A DNA stretch of 44,420 bases from Fragilariopsis cylindrus CCMP1102 (taxonomy: Eukaryota; Bacillariophyta; Bacillariophyceae; Bacillariales; Bacillariaceae): the NCBI GenBank assembly GCA_900095095.1, contig FMBT01000574.1, forward strand, positions 1 through 44,420, in the 5' to 3' direction. The notes under the pieces are model-generated. The model searched no databases and was not told where the DNA came from. It was given only the letters and a program-made list of their open reading frames with translations. Position numbers and translations under genes: made by a program. This document shows, one piece after another, positions 9,805 to 21,541 of the stretch. Each line of letters opens with the position of its first letter. The stretch's first letter is position 1.

Positions 9805-12800
9805 ATGGTTGATTTTGGTAAAAAGTTATTAGAAAAACGTGTGGATGGATGGGAAGAATATTATATTGATTATGGTCGTTTAAAATCATTAATAAAAAAA
9901 GCATCGAAAGCAAAAAAACGTAAAAAAGAACAACAGCATAATGTACAGGTACAGCAACGTCAACAACTGGGTGGTCGTCAACGTAGTAATTCTGACGCCG
10001 TTGGATATAATTATAATTTTAATGGATTGACACGTAATAATAGTAGTAGTAGTAGTAATAATGATGTAGGTAGTCAAAGTACAGGATTAATTGATCGTAT
10101 GACACAAATGTCACCATCCATGAGAGGAGGACGATTATTTATTAATGAGAATAATGAATTTGAAGATGACAGAAAATCTATCCATGACACAGTATCCGAT
10201 GAGTATGTCACAGTATTAGAATTTCGTTCGGTCTTAGATTATGAGATACAAAAAATTGTTTTATTTATATTAACAAGAGAAGGTCAATTAGCACAAAACT
10301 TATATACATTGTCGAAAGATGGACAACTATTAAAGACAAAAATATTATCATTAGTATATGATTATCGTCAAAGAGAAGGACGTATTGTGAATGAAAGTGA
10401 TAAATTAAATGCATGGAATCATTTAAAAGAATCCACACATTCACATCGTAATTTTGCATCCAATTTATTACAATTTGTGAATTTTATTGATATGAATGTT
10501 ACTGGTAAGTGTGTTAGTGTTACTGTTAGTGAAATTTAGTTGAGTTGAGTTTGAGTTGAGGATGACGAGATTGTTGAGTTGCGCTGAGTTGCAGAGTGTG
10601 ACGAATAGAGCAGTCAGCCATGGACTATTGATTCATTCTCACGTTTACTTTTCGTCTGCCTTCTTCATCTTCTTTCGATCTCTCTTCCTATCTCTCTCTC
10701 TCTCTAATAAAAGGACTACGTAAAATCCTAAAGAAACATGATAAGAATTTTCCACATCATCAATTAAGTGGTACATACCTACAACAAGGTGGTGTTGGTG
10801 GTGGTAACTCCAAAAATCAAAAACGTGGACGTGGATTAGTACGAGATAATAGTAATAATAATAATCAACGTGATTTAGATGATGACTCTTATGATCAAAT
10901 TGATTCACATTTAGATAAATTGTATCATTTTGGTGGATTGTCTGCATTAGTATTAACACTCCGACGAGCATTTGATGAATTACATTTATTAGAATTAAAT
11001 TTATTAACATTAAGTGATGCAGCTAAAAATGCTACACAACATCGTAATCATAGAAGGAATATGTCAACACCACTTAATATTACAAGTTTATCATCTAGTG
11101 GGTATGGATCTATTGATAATTATAATAAGAATGATAATAGTACAACTACTGGTGGTGAATCTGATGATGATGATATTGATGGAATTATAAGTCCCATACG
11201 AGCTTACAAGGAAACACCTACAATAGATAATCGTAAATTACCATCATTCCCAGGTCAACCTCCCATACCATCGTCGTCGTCGTCATCGCAAGTACAAGCG
11301 ACATTAAATTTATTAACATTAAGTGATGCAGCTAAAAATGCTACACAACATCGTAATCATAGAAGGAATATGTCAACACCACTTAATATTACAAGTTTAT
11401 CATCTAGTGGGTATGGATCTATTGATAATTATAATAAGAATGATAATAGTACAACTACTGGTGGTGAATCTGATGATGATGATATTGATGGAATTATAAG
11501 TCCCATACGAGCTTACAAGGAAACACCTACAATAGATAATCGTAAATTACCATCATTCCCAGGTCAACCTCCCATACCATCGTCGTCGTCGTCATCGCAA
11601 GTACAAGCGACACCATCATCATCGTATTCCTCTAGAATACCACCAAAACCAACACCACATCGTCGTATGCCGACTGAAGGAGGTGGTGTCAATATTGATC
11701 ATTCTAGCACTCATGTTCTTGTTGTTGAAAGTGGCAATGGTGGTGGTACTCCTGCAATCAATGATTTTGATGCATTATCACCAAGAACATCCACAACGCA
11801 TCGTCCACGTCATTTACTAAAAACAACTATTACACGAGGGCGAGAACCAATACTAGATCAAATCAATGAAGCACGGTCACGATTGCGTCAAACAACGAAG
11901 TATGCAGAATTAGTTGCAGCACGAGCTTTAATATTTTGTGATGATGATGATGACAAAAATAAGATACCTGATTCTAAAAAAACACCAGCAAGTAAATTTA
12001 CAACAGTACAAAAAATAAGTTCAATGTTAAATTTATGGTCAACATTTTTATATATGACAAATTATTATATTGTTGCACCAACTGTTGGTGATTATGCATT
12101 GCGATTGGGTTCTAATGAATCAATGTCAGGTATTGTAAGTTTTATATGCGGAATGTTTAGTTTATTTTCTCTTATCATTTTGGTTCGATTGACAATCTTA
12201 AAAAAAAAATAGCTTGAACCCACCTTACCTCACCTCATTTCACCGCACCTTTCATGTATGCCTCAACTCAACCCAACTCAACTCAACTCACCATCTTTTG
12301 AATCCTTTTTCTCTCCTTCAATTTCTTTTGTAAGATTATTGGTATGACACCTAATGCTGCATTAGTTGCTACCGTGTTGTATGGATTCTGGTCGAATTAT
12401 TCCTATAGGAATGCATTAATTTTTGCTTCATGTTCATGTGTTGTTGGTAATATATTATATGCACTTGCTCTGTACAATCATTCGATAACAATGGTTCTAT
12501 TAGGACGATTCCTTATAGGATTTGGTTCAGCACGGAGTATTAATCGACGGTACATTGCTGATGTATTTTCAAAAGCTGATAGGACGGCAGCATCAGCTGA
12601 TTTTGTTACCTACGCAGCTTTCGGAATGGCTGCTGGACCAGCTGCTGCATTCGGATTAGGTCATGTATCATTTGATGAAGATAGTTTATTATGGTCAAAT
12701 GTTAATGCACCAGGTTGGATTATGTTATTCGCATGGATTGTATTCTTGGTTGTTTTTATATTCTACTTTCAAGAACCGGATCGTGCAGCGGATGTTGTTG

Positions 12801-13807
12801 GCACAGGTACGCCAGAGAAGATGGAATTGACAGTAACCAAAACAAATTCCAATAATAGCTTAACGTCCAACATTAGCTTAAATAACAATGAAACGGAACC
12901 ATTATTAATTCAGATCGGAGGTGATACCAACAACGATGGAACTAATAGTGTTTCAACCGTCGGTGAGGTGAAGAAAAAGACGAAGGACGAAATACCTTTA
13001 TACAAGAATGTTGCTGTGATGACATCCTTATGGATGTACTTTGTTCTAAAATTAACTTTAGAAATGCTACTTTCGTCGACTGGTACCGTAACAAAATATT
13101 ACTTTAGTTGGGATTCGAAAATGTCTGGACTTTTTATGGCTGTTGTGGCACTGTTGATGTAAGTTGTGATTTGAAACTTAAATCGTTCCTTTCTTTTCTT
13201 TCTGAATGTATTATGCGATCACTTACCAATCTCTTTCCAACATCTCGCGCTTTCTGTACCATGCGTGCATGCGTTCGACTTTTTATTATTTTGTAGGTTC
13301 CCTGTCAACCTTGTGGTTTCGAGATTAAGTCAACAATACGAGGATCGCGAATTGATTGCAGCAGCATTGGTCGTGATGCTGATCAGTGTCCTTGGGATTA
13401 TAGATTATGTACCAAACTATTCGAAATACCAATACATTATTTTTGCTATCGGTATTTTTATCAGTACGAATAGTTTAGAGGGTATTAATATGTCTTTATT
13501 AAGTAAAACAATTCCAAAATCATGGGCGAAGGGTACATTCAATAGTGGTTTTTTAGCAACCGAGGCTGGTACATTAGCACGATCCGTTGGGGATGCTCTT
13601 ATTAGTACCGTTGCCGGTATGTTTGGTATGGATATGATACTAAATGGATTATTCACTCCAATGGCAGTGCTATGCGCTTTAACATTACTGATAGTTTACG
13701 TGTTCTATAACCAAATGGAAGAAATGGACGACGATGATGACGATGATACCGATAGTGTAGTATCGAACGAGTCAGGAAGATCAAAAGAATCGAAATATTC
13801 GCGCTAA
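9805..13807 (+). CDS. SPX-MFS protein, probable vacuolar phosphate transporter
   Basis: Four exons: 9805-10504, 10714-12134, 12335-13158 and 13297-13807, with consensus-like GT-AG introns of 209, 200 and 138 nt. They give 1151 residues with no frame break. The N terminus MVDFGKKLLEKRVDGWEEYY and the third SPX block NVTGLRKILKKHDK (restored exactly by splicing) define an SPX domain, which senses inositol pyrophosphates/phosphate. The C-terminal half is an MFS transporter with family motifs: MTNYYIVAPT, SGI-IIGMTPNAA across intron 2, GRFLIGFGSARSINRRYIAD, and APGWIM. SPX-MFS proteins of plants (PHT5/VPT type) load phosphate into the vacuole, so I infer the same role. Plant members are around 700 residues. 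This one is longer because of low-complexity linkers and an exact 309-bp in-frame duplication in exon 2. An acidic tail (DDDDDDDT) ends the protein. Confidence 0.93.
10995..11612 (+). repeat. Exact 309-bp in-frame tandem duplication inside SPX-MFS exon 2
   Basis: Copies at 10995-11303 and 11304-11612 look identical base for base. Each codes 103 residues, from LNLLTLSDAAKNATQHR at the end of the SPX domain through a Ser/Asp-rich linker to SSSQVQAT. The reading frame is kept. Confidence 0.95.
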
Positions 13808-13881
13808 AAAAATGAAAAGATCTGTCCTATAAAGGAATTGGAAATCTTGGTTATCCATCCGACCAGAAAATAAAAACGGAT

Positions 13882-15383
13882 TTAAGGATCAAATTTTTTG
13901 ACCGTCGTGTTAACCTCTCTGTATGCTTTGAGTTCTTCCACATAGTGATAATTTGCAACCTTATCTGTTCCATTTGTTCTTTCTAAATGCTCTTTACAAG
14001 AAATTCTCCCATGTTTGGGAAATATCTTACCCAACGCAGAGAAATGGGTAATACCCAGCGCTTTGTAGTAAATCGTTTTGTCGCTATGACTGAGTCCTTG
14101 TCTGTCGATATAATCCTTAGATCTTTCTTTCGTTCCTATAACGGTCACAGAGCGATTATTTGCACCAAAGTATAAACCAGCTTCGACATAGCCCTAATCA
14201 TGAAAAGTTAGAAGAGAGAAAAGCAATAGCATCGCATCTGAATACAGTGAGTTCCACTATCTTACCACCATTGATAACAAAGGAAAAAATTTGAGATGAG
14301 ACTTACATCGGTTTCCACTCCAGCTTCTGCCATGAATTTTATAAATCCGTTCTTACATGCCCCTGAAATATAATGCAAGAAAAAAAATCATGTCAGCGAG
14401 AAAAAAGAAAACAATTTATATGAGATGCAAAATAAAAAGAGTACAAATCCCTTTCGATAGTATTTGTTTGTCCAATCAAAAAACGACACAATATACATCA
14501 AATACATGTATTTACCTGGTCCTGTATTTTGTGCTGGAAAGTTTTTCATTACATTCCTTGTTCCTTTGAGCTGCTGTACGCCTACTTCCAACATTGTTGC
14601 CATGAGTGGGTGGCCAAATGATGACGCAAGAAAGAACTGACTCAATATTCCAAGAGATTCCACAGCAAAGAAAGAATCATCTTTCGCTTGGATAGCTTCT
14701 CCATTAAACCCAGTAGGAGAGTTATCGATGTCTGTGTAAATACCTCCATACATGTATAGGACAAGATACCTCCATAGATCTGCTTTTGTAGCACCATTTG
14801 TGGCACACTTCAAACCTTCACGTAATGTTGGAAATTGATTTCGTGTGTAAGGATGTGTAAATAGTGTATCCATAGCTTGATCATCATGGAAATAGACAGA
14901 GTAATTCTGAAAGCGCCATTTGTCAACATTTTTGGATAACTGCTGGTGTTGCACAGCGATATCGGCTAGTGATATGTATAATCTTGGGTATTTTTCGACC
15001 ATTAGGATGAACCACCATTGATGTTGGGAAATGAGTATTTTGTATTAGCGTCAAACCCGGTGGACAGGTTGTTGTTGTTGTTGTGTTGTTGAATTTGACA
15101 AGTTCTTCCAATATTAGGAATGTCGTGATAGGAGCTATTATCAGATGTTGATAATGATATTATTGATTGTTGGTTACTACTGCTACTCACTATTACTGGT
15201 GCATTAAAATCTGATGAGATCCCAACTTGTACTTGTAGCACCAGATTGCTCACTTTTAAATTTTGACAAGAAATAATAACCACGCCAGTAATCATCAAGA
15301 AAGCCAGAATTTTTCTTCAGGCCGCCGCCGCCGCCTCGTCGTTGAGGGAGGACATCCTTACCACCATTGTTTAGTCGGTCCAT
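13882..15383 (-). pseudogene. GT32-type glycosyltransferase (DXD motif), frame-broken
   Basis: On the minus strand: main exon 15383-14516, then 14362-14307, then 14193-13882, with introns of 153 and 113 nt (GT-AG). It would code about 410 residues. The order fits a type II Golgi enzyme: a short basic tail with Gly repeats, a signal anchor (ILAFLMITGVVIISC), a stem, the GT32/OCH1-like entry motif GRKIPKIIHITS, then ADLWRYLVLYMYGGIYTDID carrying the DXD sugar-nucleotide/metal site, and GPG and GLYFGANNRSVTV near the C terminus. It probably transfers a sugar to glycans in the Golgi; the substrate is unknown. Three extra single bases break the frame: at the A5 run 15310-15314, somewhere in 15060-15110, and at the A5 run 14929-14933. 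Either a decaying gene or assembly indels. It converges with the SPX-MFS gene 75 bp away. Confidence 0.75.
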
Positions 15384-15401
15384 ATACTGTCCGTAATACA
15401 C

Positions 15402-15529
15402 AGCGAAGGTTTGTTCTTCGGCGCTGGTGTATTGTCTTTTTCTTTAGATGTAATTTATGTGTTCGCAATTTATGTGATGATGTGTGTTTGTTGTTATTAT
15501 TGACGATGTTATAGTTCTACCGTAAATGT

Positions 15530-15573
<44 letters not shown>

Positions 15574-16040
15574 GCTTTCTCTCTCTCCTCTCTCTCTCCT
15601 CTCACGCCTGTGTGCTGTGTGATGTAATGATGTTGTTCAATGATGTAATGTCGTACTAAATGAGACTACTGTCGATAACGGTATTTATTGAGAGGCTCTT
15701 GTGACTTTTAGAGTCCATTTTTAACGCCCTGTATCATGCGTTTTGCGACAAAACAACGCGATAGAAATAAATATGCCCCCGAAAAATTTCGAAATACTTC
15801 TTGTACAAACATGCGACAGTGTGCATTGTTATTTGGGTATTTATTTCTAAATCAATAATTCCTATCGCGATGAAGTTATTTTGTTCATGCCAGTTTAATT
15901 TTATCGTTCCCAATAAGTAATTCCACACACTTAATCATTTTTTATGTCATGAAGTGTAAGATGAAAGCAAATTGTACGTCTCGCTTCTCTTACGCTAGCT
16001 AGCTAAATAATTATATAAACTTTCTTAATTCAAGATATGA
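15402..16040. other. Intergenic with CT microsatellite and imperfect hairpin
   Basis: A (CT)n tract at about 15533-15602. An imperfect inverted repeat pairs CGCGATAG with CTATCGCG, and GAAATAAATA with TATTTATTTC, across about 15757-15868. No gene is seen. Confidence 0.6.
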
Positions 16041-16934
16041 TTACAGTACAACTAGTAGTTCTGAAATGTAGGATAACTTTACACGTGATGTGCTGATGAT
16101 GATGGGTTGCAACAAACAACTTCTAAAAATGATCACGCCCGATGATGATGATGATGATGATGATGAGAAAAGAGTAGACGAAGAGGCTACTGTTACTACT
16201 TCGATAATGTCATCATACTCTGTAATTGATTCTTTTCGTCCTTGTCTTTTTAAGGCGACATCGACTGATGGTGGTGGTGCTTGCTGAGGTCGCCGTGCTG
16301 AAGATATCTGTGTTGGTGAGAACAAATCGTCGTCTTTTTCGTCTTCTTCGTCTTCTTCTTCTTCTTCTTCGAATTTATAGTTCTTATCATCATTATTATT
16401 ATCTTCATTCTCCGCCGCCCATCGTCTACTTCTATGACGACTTTTTTGTTGGCAACAGCGACTACTACGACGAGTAGTTGCAGTTGTTGGAGTTGTAGAT
16501 AAAGAACGAGCAGGGAGCATTGTCCGGAATGATCTTTATATTATTATTATTATTACTATTATTGTTGTTATTATTATAGCTATTGTTGCTGTTGCTGCTT
16601 GTAATAATACTTAACATAAAATCACTTAAAAGTGGACTTACAGTATCAGCTTTTTTCACCTTCACCTTCATCTTCATCTTCATCTTCATCTTCATCGGTG
16701 TCGGTGTCGTCGTCGTTGTCGTTGTCGTTGTCCGTCTAAGTTAACTTCGTTAAGATGTTCATTCTTATTATATATTGATGTTTGTTCTCCTGATATAAAT
16801 ATACCACCGGTACGTACTAATGGTTCCTCCGAATGTGAACGTAAACTCATGAATGATGATCGTAGTAGTGATGATGATATAGGTGATGTTGTAATAGGAC
16901 TAGTAGTAGTAGGACTAGTAGTATACATCATCAT
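16041..16934 (-). CDS. Doubtful low-complexity hypothetical gene
   Basis: Three partly overlapping minus-strand frames: 16934-16692, 16695-16465 and 16520-16041. They show Ser/Thr/Asn, Lys-Met and Glu/Asp tracts with a few protein-like stretches (SLRSHSEEPLVRTGGIFISG, VALKRQGRKESITEYDDIIE). I recognise no domain. They might be one gene broken by two single-base indels, separate short genes, or chance open frames in microsatellite DNA. Confidence 0.28.
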
Positions 16935-17994
16935 ATTTAGTGTTACTTTTATTATTATTGTTGCTGCCGCTTCATTTTTTGTGAGAGAAACGAAAGGTAA
17001 CTATTTTAATGTTGTACTGTTGTCGGTATAATGAAGACGATGATATGTTCCAATTAAATTGAATTTGATTTAATTGGATTGATGCGAAAGCAAAAGTTCG
17101 TGCAAGTTGCTTGACACTGTAGGTCCTATTAATATCACGTTTTCGGTATATATATACAGTATTATTATGAGCTGAGTTTTGGCTAGTTTTGCTACCGTCT
17201 GTTTGATTGTGAGAGAACTAAAAGCCAATTCACCGGTTTTCGTATGTATATATTGTTGAATTGTTTTATGCTGCTGCTGATGATGGATGATGGTGATGTC
17301 AGACTGATGTTGAATATATATAGATATGACTGACTCGTGTCGTTTGACATTGGATACTGTATGCTATCTTAGTTTTTTATTCATTATTATATTTTGAATG
17401 CAAGCTCCAGCTAAAAATGAATAAGTTAGAGTTGACAGCCGCGATTGATCCTTGAATCAATCAGAATGAAGAACTGACGATATTAAATAATTGTAGAACA
17501 CACGTGGGAAAGATAATAAATGATCATACGGAGAACACACGAAGAAATCGAACCATAATACTGTATCTGTAATTGTGGTTCTGCGCTTATTGCATATAAG
17601 TGCCATAAGTAAATAAAATAATGGGCGAATGAATTATTTATAAATTAATATTATACGATCTTACGATATTATGCTTCTCGTCTGTTCTTGTTTGCTCTAA
17701 AAGATGGCGAGATAATGACGGCGATATATGACGGTGAGGTTGAAACGTGATTGACTCACTCGATTAATTCGTTTGTGATGTTCTTTATTCGCAAGAAGGA
17801 GGAGGGCCTGTTTCGATATTTCGATAGTACTGTTTGGGACAAAGAACGAAATAACGTACAGTAGATCAACAACAACATCATTGCCTTGTAATCAAAATAG
17901 GAAAGCAATGAATTGGATCGAATCGAATCGAATCGAAATCGAATCGAATCATTAGAACACAAGATATAATAGTAATAGCACACAGATAGATATA
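16935..17994. other. Intergenic; probable promoter region of RING gene
   Basis: AT-rich with no supported ORF. A (GAATC)n tract lies at about 17907-17950, just before the start codon of the RING-finger gene. Confidence 0.5.
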
Positions 17995-19350
17995 ATGAAT
18001 GATAGGATCAATAACGGTGACGACGAAGTGCTGATCGATGATTATGATGACTATGATAATGACGAGAATAATAATGATAGCAGCAATAATAATAAGAATT
18101 ATATTCCAACCCCAACCCTCACAGGATTTATTCTTCTTATTGGTTTTGGTGTTATTGTTGTAATAGGAGTAAAGTGCTGTTTAGCCTATATACAAATTAA
18201 AATATATCGTCGTGCACATCGATTACAAAATCAACACAATAACCATATGATGCATCGTCAACAACTTGATAATCAACATATTGAAATTATGATGTCACAA
18301 TACCGTAGTCATGATCATCCGCAACGGCCATCAATCAATACACCATCGTCTGCAACAACGGCATTGTATACATTCCGTCAAGACAACAACAACAACATGG
18401 TTGTTAAAGTTAATGAACAATGTGTTCTATTAAATCGGATGACAATTCAAGAACGAGCGATCCTATATAATACTGTTTTTGATCGGAACGGCAATCAAAC
18501 AATACTGAGTAACGAAAACTTTATTGTTGATGATGGAACCGCCGAAAACCACAATCATAACCACAACGGTGGTGGCTGCTATAGTAATGAGGAGGAGGAT
18601 AATGCGACGACGACAACAACGACGGCGGCAGTCGTAGCAACAATACACCAAGCAACAGCAACAACGTCAGCAACAGCAACAGCTCCACCAGTAGCTTCTT
18701 CTCCATCAACAACTACCGTCGTGCAGGAGGAAACAACAACGGAATACGACGACACGACAAATCAAAATACTAGTAATAATAATAATAATAATAATAATAG
18801 TTCTACTATTCAAATTCCATACAACAATAATAATGATAATAATAATAATAATAATAATGCTACTAGTACGACAACATGTTGTACAATTTGTTTGGAAATA
18901 TTCAAACCAGGAATGCAAATTGTTTGGTCGTCGTCATCATCGTCGTCATCGTCAAACAATAATAGTAACAGTAACAGTAATAATAGCAGAAACAATTGTC
19001 AACATATATTCTGTAAACAATGTATGGTAGATTATTTTTCAACAATACATAGAACTGAAAATACCTATACTACTAATACAAATACTAATACCACAACCAC
19101 AACCACAACAAGAACAGGTAGTGATGATGATGAGAGTAGTAGTAGTGGTACCGAGAATACTAGCGGTGCTAGTGGTACTAGGAGGAATACTACTACGAAT
19201 GATACTACTACTACTATTATCTCGAGCGTAGTAAATGATATTAGTAACGATGTTAATGATGATGATGATGATGATGATGATGTTATAAATCCTTGTCCAG
19301 TTTGTCGTCAAGAGTTTGTTTGTATAAAGGAATATATTATTATTATTTGA
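17995..19350 (+). CDS. Single-pass membrane RING-finger protein, probable E3 ubiquitin ligase
   Basis: An intronless 451-residue frame starting with an ATG at 17995. An acidic Asp/Asn N terminus is followed by one membrane helix (about residues 41-66, TGFILLIGFGVIVVIGV), a His/Gln-rich basic stretch, and long Asn/Thr/Ser tracts. A C-terminal RING has C296-x2-C299, C335-x-H337-x2-C340-x2-C343 and C434-x2-C437. The C-x-H-x2-C order is C3HC4 (RING-HC). RING proteins recruit ubiquitin-loaded E2 enzymes, so a membrane-bound ubiquitin ligase is inferred; substrates are unknown. The spacing of 90 residues between the sixth and seventh zinc ligands is far above what is usual and is filled with Thr/Asp tracts. 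Confidence 0.75.
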   Translation: MNDRINNGDDEVLIDDYDDYDNDENNNDSSNNNKNYIPTPTLTGFILLIGFGVIVVIGVKCCLAYIQIKIYRRAHRLQNQHNNHMMHRQQLDNQHIEIMMSQYRSHDHPQRPSINTPSSATTALYTFRQDNNNNMVVKVNEQCVLLNRMTIQERAILYNTVFDRNGNQTILSNENFIVDDGTAENHNHNHNGGGCYSNEEEDNATTTTTTAAVVATIHQATATTSATATAPPVASSPSTTTVVQEETTTEYDDTTNQNTSNNNNNNNNSSTIQIPYNNNNDNNNNNNNATSTTTCCTICLEIFKPGMQIVWSSSSSSSSSNNNSNSNSNNSRNNCQHIFCKQCMVDYFSTIHRTENTYTTNTNTNTTTTTTTRTGSDDDESSSSGTENTSGASGTRRNTTTNDTTTTIISSVVNDISNDVNDDDDDDDDVINPCPVCRQEFVCIKEYIIII

Positions 19351-19368
19351 TTGGGTTGGTTGTCAAGC

Positions 19369-20632
19369 TTAATAAAGTATAATAAAGAATGGATAGAATA
19401 AATATTGAGATACTGATTTCTTTGTAATCGTTATCATTACTCTATTCTTTTCTGGTGGCACTACTACTACTACTACGGGTAATAATGATCGTGCTACTGC
19501 TTTTGCTTTTTCGTTGTTGTTGTTAAATTTGATTCGTTTCGTAGACGTCCTAGTTGTTGTCATTGATGTGCAGTTGCTACTACTACTACTGTTCTCATTA
19601 GCATTAGCATTAGCATTATCGTTAGTTTTCCTCTTACGGTTTCCTTCATTATTATTATTCTTGTTATTATTACTGTTTATATCAATTAATATTATCGTAT
19701 TCGTATCGGTGTTATCGTCTTCCTGTTTTTGATCCATCCCATTTATTTTTCCAGCAGTTTTGTTAGTATCATTTTTATTAGTATTAGTTTTATCATTTCT
19801 CAAAATTGCAAATGCTCGATAAAACTTTCTGTGGACATGACATCCTACTATTTCCTTCCATAGTATGCATCCAAGACTCCTACTATCAGTTGTTGTTTTA
19901 ATTCTTTCTAAAAAACGACCATTTTTGTTCACGGACTGAATTGTTTTCAATAATCGTATCTATTATTTTTGATTTTGTATGATGAGTGGAATTTTCATAC
20001 TCTAATGAATATCGTTTGCATTCATTCTTAAAAAAGATATATCCTTCATATTGTTCATTAGTATTTCCTCCTCCTCCTCCACAAAATAAAATATCATTTG
20101 AATAATCAACTTCGTTATCTGATATTGCTAATTCCCATGTAGTACTGGTACTATAATTTGCCGCTGAACATACCGCTGCTGCTGTAGATGATAATGCTGA
20201 AGTAGATGTTGCTATTGAATCTTCATTCTCCTTTGTCAATTTGATTCGTTTCGTCGTCGTACATGGAGACATATCCATAGAAGTAGCCACGTAGTCTGGT
20301 ATTGATACTCTTTTTCTATTCTGCTGAGATTTCTGTTGCTTTTGCTGTTGCTGATGATGTTGCTGTTGAAATTGCTGTTGCTGGTAGTGATGCTGGAATT
20401 GCCGATGCTGTTGCTTTAAACACAGATGACGTTCACGGAGAAGCATATTCCGTTGATGCTGTAATTGAAGCTGCTGGTGTTGTACTAGTAGCTGTTGTTG
20501 TTGTCGTAGATGTTGGTGTTGTAGCTGTTGTTGTTGTAGCTGTTGTTGTGGAGTAAATAGTAGCTGGTTATAGGTGCATCCTGGATTATTTTTAGCCCGT
20601 GATTGCTGTGGTGGTGGTGGTGGTAGTACCAT
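19369..20632 (-). pseudogene. Q-rich DUF6824-like protein, one frame break
   Basis: The minus strand reads from an ATG at 20632 to about 19922, then continues in the next frame to 19369 after one extra base in an A5 run at 19922-19926. Joined length would be about 420 residues. The first 110 residues are Gln/His-rich. The domain spans the break: NDILFCGGGGG, then FFKNECKRYSLEY, K-IIDTII, NGRFLERI, LWKEI and R-AFAI. It resembles the DUF6824 domain common in diatoms (DVLFGRG... GN..FR...GGRFL...W). The function of that domain is not known; nuclear or regulatory roles have been suggested because of its Q-rich context. The glycine-loop Arg (GRG) is replaced by CGG. A second low-complexity Asn/Lys-rich part follows. 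Confidence 0.55.
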
Positions 20633-20764
20633 CCTTGATTAGATCAGATTATCTCTACGACGAGACGACACACTAAAACGTTTTACTTGTAAAAGCACTG
20701 CTGCTCTGCTTCTGCTTCTGCTTCTACTTCTGTCGTGCGTTTGCGTGTTCGTGTGGGTTGTGTA

Positions 20765-20800
<36 letters not shown>

Positions 20801-21541
20801 GGCTAAGTGCTAATTGTAATTGAAATTAAAAGACTTGTGTTTTAGTAATAAGTTTTACCGTGAGGGATTCGATTCAATTCCAGTAAAAGAATAATGCTCA
20901 CTGGATGCGTACCTAACTCCTACCAACTATGGTGTCCCAGCAACAACTTCATAGTAGAATTACAATGAAGTTACTCGCTTTTGCTCCCTATTCAAAAATA
21001 TCCTAGAACAAAAAGAGAAGCACAACAGGTGGATCATGATATATATTGATATATATACCCATATATATATAGGATTTCACCTGTCTGTGACCGTAACTGT
21101 GACTCGCGCTTAGATCTATGCCCGCGCCATTCTTCGCTTGACAGATTGAGTCCCGGCTTTGGGTAAGTGGCGCGCTAGCGACTCAATACTTCAAACACAT
21201 TCCCCATCGTTAAGGTGATGCGACGCGATACTGGTGTACAATTGAAGTTATTATTTTTATGTGCAAACAAAAAAGGGTGCTTCGAGAAAATATTTCATCT
21301 TTTTTCTAACAAGTTTAATTAATTAATCGATTATAGGATATATATCATAATATCTGTAACCCACTCATATGTAGTTCGCACTTATAGAAAAAGAAGAAAA
21401 GAAGGAGTACCCTTCACGACCCGAAAGAAGGGATGTCGGAATCGATTAGCGTCCATCGATACTTCAAAACTTCGTGCTGTATGTATTCTACACTGTCATA
21501 GTACAGTACAGTAGTAGTCTTCCTTCGTGTTCATTATTGAT
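20633..21541. other. Intergenic between DUF6824-like and LHC genes
   Basis: A (TG)n microsatellite at about 20761-20797, and alternating AT tracts at about 21038-21072 and 21338-21350. No gene is seen. It holds the upstream region of the DUF6824-like gene and the 3' flank of the LHC gene. Confidence 0.6.
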
